From positions 371,390 to 435,389 of the forward strand of contig NZ_JAFFID010000004.1 in NCBI RefSeq assembly GCF_017355955.1: a stretch of 64,000 nucleotides of DNA, written 5' to 3'. How positions within the stretch are numbered: position 1 is the first letter of the stretch; every line of letters begins with the position of its first letter. This DNA is from Sabulibacter ruber (lineage in GTDB: Bacteria; Bacteroidota; Bacteroidia; Cytophagales; Hymenobacteraceae). Positions 60,293 to 64,000 of the stretch are shown here, one piece after another. The notes beneath the pieces are model-generated. The model was not told the origin of the DNA, searched no databases, and worked only from the letters and a program-made list of their open reading frames with translations. Position numbers and translations under genes: made by a program.

Positions 60293-61261
60293 ATGAAAAA
60301 GTACAGTATCTTACTCTATTACCACTACACCAAGATTGAAGACCCAGAGGCTTTCCGGGAGGAACACCACCTGCTGTGCCTTAATCTAAACCTCTTGGGC
60401 CGCATTATTGTGGCCGCCGAAGGCCTGAACGGTACCGTTTCAGGCTTGGTAGAAGACTGCGAAGCCTACATGGCCGCCGTGAAGGCTGATCCTCGTTTTG
60501 AGGGCATCGACTTCAAAGTGGATTACGCCGATGAGCACGCGTTCACCAAACTGCACGTGCGGCACAAACCCGAGATTGTACATGCCGGGCTGCACAACGT
60601 AGATCCTACTCAGCGTACCGGGGTGCATCTCTCGCCAAAGGAGTTCAAGGAGATGAAAGACCAGGAAGATGTGGTGATTCTGGACGTGCGCTCAGACTAT
60701 GAGCACAGCATGGGCAAGTTCAAGAACGCCGTGACCCTGGATATTGAAAACTTCCGGGAGTTTCCGGATAAGATTGACGAGCTCAAGGAGAAGTACGAGG
60801 GCAAGAAAATCCTGACGTACTGCACCGGCGGCATCAAGTGCGAGAAAGCCAGCGCGTTCCTTTTGGAGAAAGGTTTTGAGAACGTGTACCAGCTGCACGG
60901 CGGCATCATCAAGTACGGCATGGAAGCTGGCGGCGAGGACTTTGAGGGCAAATGCTACGTGTTTGATAACCGCGTGGCCGTGGATGTGAATACCGTGAAC
61001 CCGGTGGTGATTTCCCGCTGCCATGTGTGTAACACGCCCTCGGCCAGAATGGTGAACTGCGCCAATCCGCACTGCAACCTGCACGTGCCTATCTGCCAGG
61101 AATGCGGGGTGAAAATGGACGGTGCCTGCTCTACCACTTGCCAGGAGCATCCAGACAAACGCCCGTACGATGGTACCGGTTACTACCAGAAAAACACCAA
61201 CGGCTACAACCCGTACAAAGGCTTGAACCGACGCAAAAAGGAACAGCCCAAAGCCGTTTAA
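60293..61261 (+). CDS. trhO: tRNA uridine(34) hydroxylase, rhodanese-related (TrhO/YceA)
   Basis: The protein is 322 residues from the ATG at 60293 (MKKYSILLYYHYTKI). The frame opens earlier at 60209, but that part has no family match. Features are the N-terminal acylphosphatase-like UPF0176 domain, a rhodanese domain with active-site Cys in YCTGGIKCEKAS, and HLSPKEFKE before it. The C-terminal cysteine-rich part (CHVCNTPSARMVNC, CQECGVKMDGAC) matches the family's own Rhodanese_C extension. It hydroxylates U34 of tRNAs. Confidence 0.92.
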   Translation: MKKYSILLYYHYTKIEDPEAFREEHHLLCLNLNLLGRIIVAAEGLNGTVSGLVEDCEAYMAAVKADPRFEGIDFKVDYADEHAFTKLHVRHKPEIVHAGLHNVDPTQRTGVHLSPKEFKEMKDQEDVVILDVRSDYEHSMGKFKNAVTLDIENFREFPDKIDELKEKYEGKKILTYCTGGIKCEKASAFLLEKGFENVYQLHGGIIKYGMEAGGEDFEGKCYVFDNRVAVDVNTVNPVVISRCHVCNTPSARMVNCANPHCNLHVPICQECGVKMDGACSTTCQEHPDKRPYDGTGYYQKNTNGYNPYKGLNRRKKEQPKAV

Positions 61262-61281
61262 ACAATAGAAAACAACTTGAG

Positions 61282-61326
61282 AAAGCGCCGGACGTTGTGC
61301 AAAGCAACTGGTCGGCGCTTTTTTGT
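61282..61326 (+). terminator. Terminator after trhO
   Basis: AAAGCGCCG and CGGCGCTTT pair with a G bulge, and an inner GTTG/CAAC stem closes the loop. A run of T follows. Confidence 0.8.
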
Positions 61327-61415
61327 TTTCCTACTTTGCCATACTACCTTAAGCAGCCGGAGAGGATTTCTCTTAAGCCCTTTGGCGCTATTGTACCACC
61401 TAAAACTATGAAACT

Positions 61416-62279
61416 ATGTCCCGAATTCCGGAGTCTGAACTAATCCTGAACGCCGATGGCAGCATCTATCACCTGAACCTGCTGCCCGAGATGATCTCTG
61501 ACACCATCATCACCGTGGGAGACCAGGACCGCGTGGCCCGCGTAAGCCGCTATTTTGATTCCATTGAGGTGCAGGTAGCCAAGCGCGAGTTTGTCACGCA
61601 TACCGGCTATTACAAAGGCAAACGGATCTCGGTGGTGTCAACCGGTATTGGAACAGACAACATTGACATAGTCTTGAATGAACTGGATGCGCTGGTGAAC
61701 ATTGATTTTGTGAGCCGAGAACCCGTAGAGCCCGAAGACCGCATCTCTCTCAAGATTGTCCGCATTGGAACCTCCGGGGCCTTGCAGGAAGATGTGCCGC
61801 TGGGCAGCCACCTGGCTACTGAATATGCCGTGGGGCTTGATACCCTCATGCAATTCTACCCGCTCATGGAAACCGGCTATGAGACCGAGATTGCCGTGAA
61901 CCTGCAGTTGGCGCTTGGTCTGGGATTTCTGCCTTACTGCGCAAAAGGCTCAGATATTCTGCGGGAGCAGATTGCGGGAGACATGATCCACGGCAACACG
62001 TTCACCTGTCCCGGGTTTTATGCCCCACAGGGCCGGTTGCTGCGTTTACAGCCCAAAATTGAAAATGTGATTGGGAAACTGAAAGACTTCCAGTTTGAGA
62101 ACGTGCGGTTTACCAATTTTGAGATGGAAACCGCCGGAATCTACAGCCTGGGCCGACTATTGGGGCATGAAGTTCTTTCGCTCAACGCCATTGTGGCCAA
62201 CCGCATTACCCATCAGTTTGCTTCAAACAGTGACGAGATTATAGATGACCTGATTCTGAAGGTATTGGACAGAATCTAA
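61416..62279 (+). CDS. Nucleoside phosphorylase (uridine phosphorylase-like)
   Basis: The 287-residue protein is of the PNP/UDP family. ITVGDQDRVARVSRYFD binds phosphate through its Asp/Arg loop. HTGYYKGKRISVVSTGIGTDNIDIVLNEL follows, then VRIGTSGALQ and the base/ribose site FTNFEMETAGIYSLGRLLGH. It splits a nucleoside and phosphate into base and ribose-1-phosphate. Uridine is the likely substrate because of the overall likeness to UDP, but a purine or methylthioadenosine cannot be excluded. Confidence 0.88.
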   Translation: MSRIPESELILNADGSIYHLNLLPEMISDTIITVGDQDRVARVSRYFDSIEVQVAKREFVTHTGYYKGKRISVVSTGIGTDNIDIVLNELDALVNIDFVSREPVEPEDRISLKIVRIGTSGALQEDVPLGSHLATEYAVGLDTLMQFYPLMETGYETEIAVNLQLALGLGFLPYCAKGSDILREQIAGDMIHGNTFTCPGFYAPQGRLLRLQPKIENVIGKLKDFQFENVRFTNFEMETAGIYSLGRLLGHEVLSLNAIVANRITHQFASNSDEIIDDLILKVLDRI

Positions 62280-62292
62280 CCTTCTTACCCAT

Positions 62293-62341
62293 AAAAAAAG
62301 CCGAGGCCTTTGGTTGCACACCAAAGGCCTCGGCTTTTTTT
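62293..62341. terminator. Bidirectional terminator
   Basis: A 21-bp perfect stem starts AAAAAAAGCCGAGGCC, with the loop TTGCACA, and ends in seven T. It separates the convergent phosphorylase and 99-residue protein genes. Confidence 0.9.
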
Positions 62342-62413
62342 GAACTAGTTTCCTGTTTAACCGGAAAACTGAAAGTAAGATCCTGAAGAAAGGTTAACCT
62401 TCAGGAGCATGCG

Positions 62414-62713
62414 CTAGAAAAATTCAACACCTAAAATAGAGCGGGTGGGTAGCGTAGCACCGGCTTTAATGGTAGTGTAATCTTTATCGGCTTGCCAGAT
62501 AGTAGTTTGAACCCGAAGGATATCGCCGGTAGCTACCTGGAAAGTGATTTCCACTTTCCCATGATATCCGTTTCCTAAACGGCTGGCACGCTCTAAGTCA
62601 TGCAGACGTCTTGTTTTTGACTCTTTGTCCGGTAACACATCCTCTTGGCCAAATTGTAATTGCGGGATAGTTTCTTTGTCTATCAGCTGGCAGTGGGGCA
62701 GGGTTTTTTCCAT
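62414..62713 (-). CDS. Small conserved-looking protein, unknown function
   Basis: The 99-residue soluble protein starts MEKTLPHCQLIDKETIPQLQ and has a basic segment (ESKTRRLHDLERASRLGNGY). Beta-rich C-terminal stretches follow (GKVEITFQVATGDILRVQTT, then IWQADKDYTTIKAGATLPTR). There is no signal peptide or known motif. The layout suggests a small beta-barrel domain. It lies between a terminator and the acyl-CoA reductase gene, on the same strand as the latter. Codon use is like its neighbours, so I accept it as real. Confidence 0.6.
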   Translation of the reverse strand: MEKTLPHCQLIDKETIPQLQFGQEDVLPDKESKTRRLHDLERASRLGNGYHGKVEITFQVATGDILRVQTTIWQADKDYTTIKAGATLPTRSILGVEFF

Positions 62714-62871
62714 GGCATAATCATGTTTTGGCGTTAGTCAGTAGCCCAATGAATAAAGAACTTATTACATCTGCAAACGGTAAATCACACAATAAAGCTG
62801 CGTAAAATCTGTTGCCACCGAGAAAAAACACGTTTTAGAGCCACTTTCTGAGAAACAGCCCCAAAACTTAA

Positions 62872-63891
62872 TTACAATTTAAGCAAGAATTCCATGGTAT
62901 CCACGCCATCGGCATAATCATTTACAGAGGGGCACTGGGCCTGACCAAACGCGAAGCTTCTGGGCCAATGGGCTTCTTTGGAAACCACGCACTGCAGTTT
63001 TTCCTGCACCGCCTCCAGCTTTTGGCCTAAATCCTGCTGGTCTGTATACGTTTCATAGAAAAGAACCGAGATAGGAGAAACCAGTTGCTGGTTTTCAGTG
63101 ACCATCAGGAAACCATTGTCCAGGTGCGGCACGCCGTTTACCAGGTAAATAGACTTGTTGTAGTCATAGTTGTTCTGGTACTTGTGGTGGTTGGCCACTT
63201 CCTGTTTAGACTGAATGGCTTCAAAAAACGGAGTGAAATCGTAATCTTGCGGCACGTAGGCTTTGGAGACGTTGCGGCAACCCAACCCGTAGTACTGCAA
63301 GATGTCATCGCCCAAAGAAGCCAGTTCTTCCTTGGTTTCATTGCCGGTGAGCACCGCCACGCTGGTGCGGTTCCTTCTGATGATGTGCGGCCGGTTGGCA
63401 AAGTAAAACTCAAAATGACGGGCGGTGTTGTCAGAACCGGTCGCAATCACGGCATCAGATTCCTTCATCATATGCACCAACTGGATCTGCTCCTGAAAAC
63501 CGGGCTCAATGTCCACCAGTTTGCTCAAGAGGTGCGGCAACAGAAACGGATCGCCCGAGGCCGGTTTTGCCTGTAAGATATGACCAGCCAACAGAACGCA
63601 AAGCGCATCATGGAAACCCACGGCCGGAATGTTCCCCGCCATTACCACTCCCACTTTCTTAGGCGAAGGGTTAATTTGCGGAATATCATATTGAGCCAGC
63701 CAGGCCTCCAGCTGTTCTTTCTGCAACATGCTGGCAATGCCGTCCAGCGCCGCTGAAACATTTGGGAAGTCAAAGAAGTTATTGTGTTCACTGGCCCTGC
63801 GAGCCAGGTATCTGCGTTCCTCGACGGGTAAGGTGCGAAGGTAAACTCCTAGTTGTATAAAAGCGGATAGTCTGTTTTCTAAGGTAAGCAT
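62872..63891 (-). CDS. Acyl-CoA reductase (LuxC-type)
   Basis: The 339-residue protein is of the acyl-CoA/aldehyde dehydrogenase-like LuxC family. PKKVGVVMAGNIPAVGFHDALCVLLAGH is the NADPH-domain start. DAVIATGSDNTARHFEFYF and the active-site Cys in YGLGCRNVSKAYVP follow. It reduces activated fatty acyl groups to aldehydes. In Bacteroidota it is often beside a ferredoxin gene. The DNA to its right carries a promoter pointing away, towards a gene outside this window, so that layout is plausible but not shown. Confidence 0.88.
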   Translation of the reverse strand: MLTLENRLSAFIQLGVYLRTLPVEERRYLARRASEHNNFFDFPNVSAALDGIASMLQKEQLEAWLAQYDIPQINPSPKKVGVVMAGNIPAVGFHDALCVLLAGHILQAKPASGDPFLLPHLLSKLVDIEPGFQEQIQLVHMMKESDAVIATGSDNTARHFEFYFANRPHIIRRNRTSVAVLTGNETKEELASLGDDILQYYGLGCRNVSKAYVPQDYDFTPFFEAIQSKQEVANHHKYQNNYDYNKSIYLVNGVPHLDNGFLMVTENQQLVSPISVLFYETYTDQQDLGQKLEAVQEKLQCVVSKEAHWPRSFAFGQAQCPSVNDYADGVDTMEFLLKL

Positions 63892-63921
63892 ATTGGGGAA
63901 ACAGTGGAAGCGTGAGAAACG

Positions 63922-63953
63922 TTTGATACAATGCGCATAACCTATTACTTTTG
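63922..63953 (+). promoter_or_regulatory. Full promoter (TTTG-N20-TACTTTTG) for a gene beyond the right edge
   Basis: TTTG at 63922-63925 and TACTTTTG at 63946-63953 fit the Bacteroidota -33/-7 consensus, with a 20-nt spacer. It points rightwards and away from the acyl-CoA reductase gene; no start codon of the target gene is visible before 64000. Confidence 0.65.
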
Positions 63954-64000
63954 TGCGCGGAATGGCGTGCCGTTGGCGGTGCGAAATTACTAAAAAGAAA

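Noticed and set aside
1..64000. tRNA, rRNA, prophage or plasmid origin
   Set aside because: I looked for cloverleaf-like tRNA arms, phage genes and replication initiator genes and found none. A tRNAscan or Infernal run would settle small RNAs.

Overview
The window is chromosomal DNA of a Bacteroidota member, most likely order Cytophagales, family Hymenobacteraceae (Rufibacter/Nibribacter/Pontibacter-like). That placement is inferred. It rests on a type IX secretion C-terminal sorting domain on an M4 protease, on TAnnTTTG promoter elements instead of Shine-Dalgarno-type signals, on DUF2851, DUF4385, DUF3817 and a 1211-residue DnaE, and on the dense small intergenic hairpins. I found no tRNA, rRNA, CRISPR array, phage gene or transposase.

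Layout. Bases 1-3700 (minus strand) hold three secreted hydrolases: a DUF1080 glycoside hydrolase cut by the window edge, a type-B carboxylesterase and a glycerophosphodiester phosphodiesterase. Bases 4015-14624 (minus strand) form an eight-gene glycoside-assembly cluster: an SDR sugar epimerase, a rare glycoside hydrolase-SDR fusion, an MDR dehydrogenase, a Gfo/Idh/MocA oxidoreductase, a GT4 glycosyltransferase and three tandem CgeB-like glycosyltransferases. It has no flippase, polymerase or export gene, and repeat-filled gaps divide it into blocks. It is the best candidate here for an undescribed pathway.

Bases 15402-29634 carry envelope and redox genes: a CBS/CorC transporter-like protein, DsbD, a DUF4385 protein, two lipoproteins, isoaspartyl peptidase, the M4 protease, a 643-residue secreted protein of unknown function, thioredoxin and an M50-like membrane protein. 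Bases 29815-46180 hold dnaE, a DUF3817 membrane protein, an MFS exporter, a LysM lytic transglycosylase, an O-methyltransferase, a redoxin, a 4'-phosphopantetheinyl transferase, a WD40-DivIVA-FolB operon and a class A penicillin-binding protein. Bases 46343-63891 hold an LLM oxidoreductase, a DUF72 protein, a TetR regulator with two visible operators facing a small membrane-protein operon, a GAF protein, pyrD, ftsK-lolA, pyrF, DUF2851 plus a polytopic membrane protein, a NeuD-like acyltransferase, trhO, a nucleoside phosphorylase and an acyl-CoA reductase.

Non-coding DNA is unusually structured. Many intergenic regions carry a roughly 35-nt hairpin capped by a TTTTCTnnAAAA-like tip, mostly just after stop codons and probably acting as terminators, though some lie between divergent genes. 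A second set of REP-like hairpin modules (CGCTGGCGCGAGC...GCTCGTGTCCGCACG and relatives) occurs in five gaps, often as inverted pairs with compensatory stem changes.
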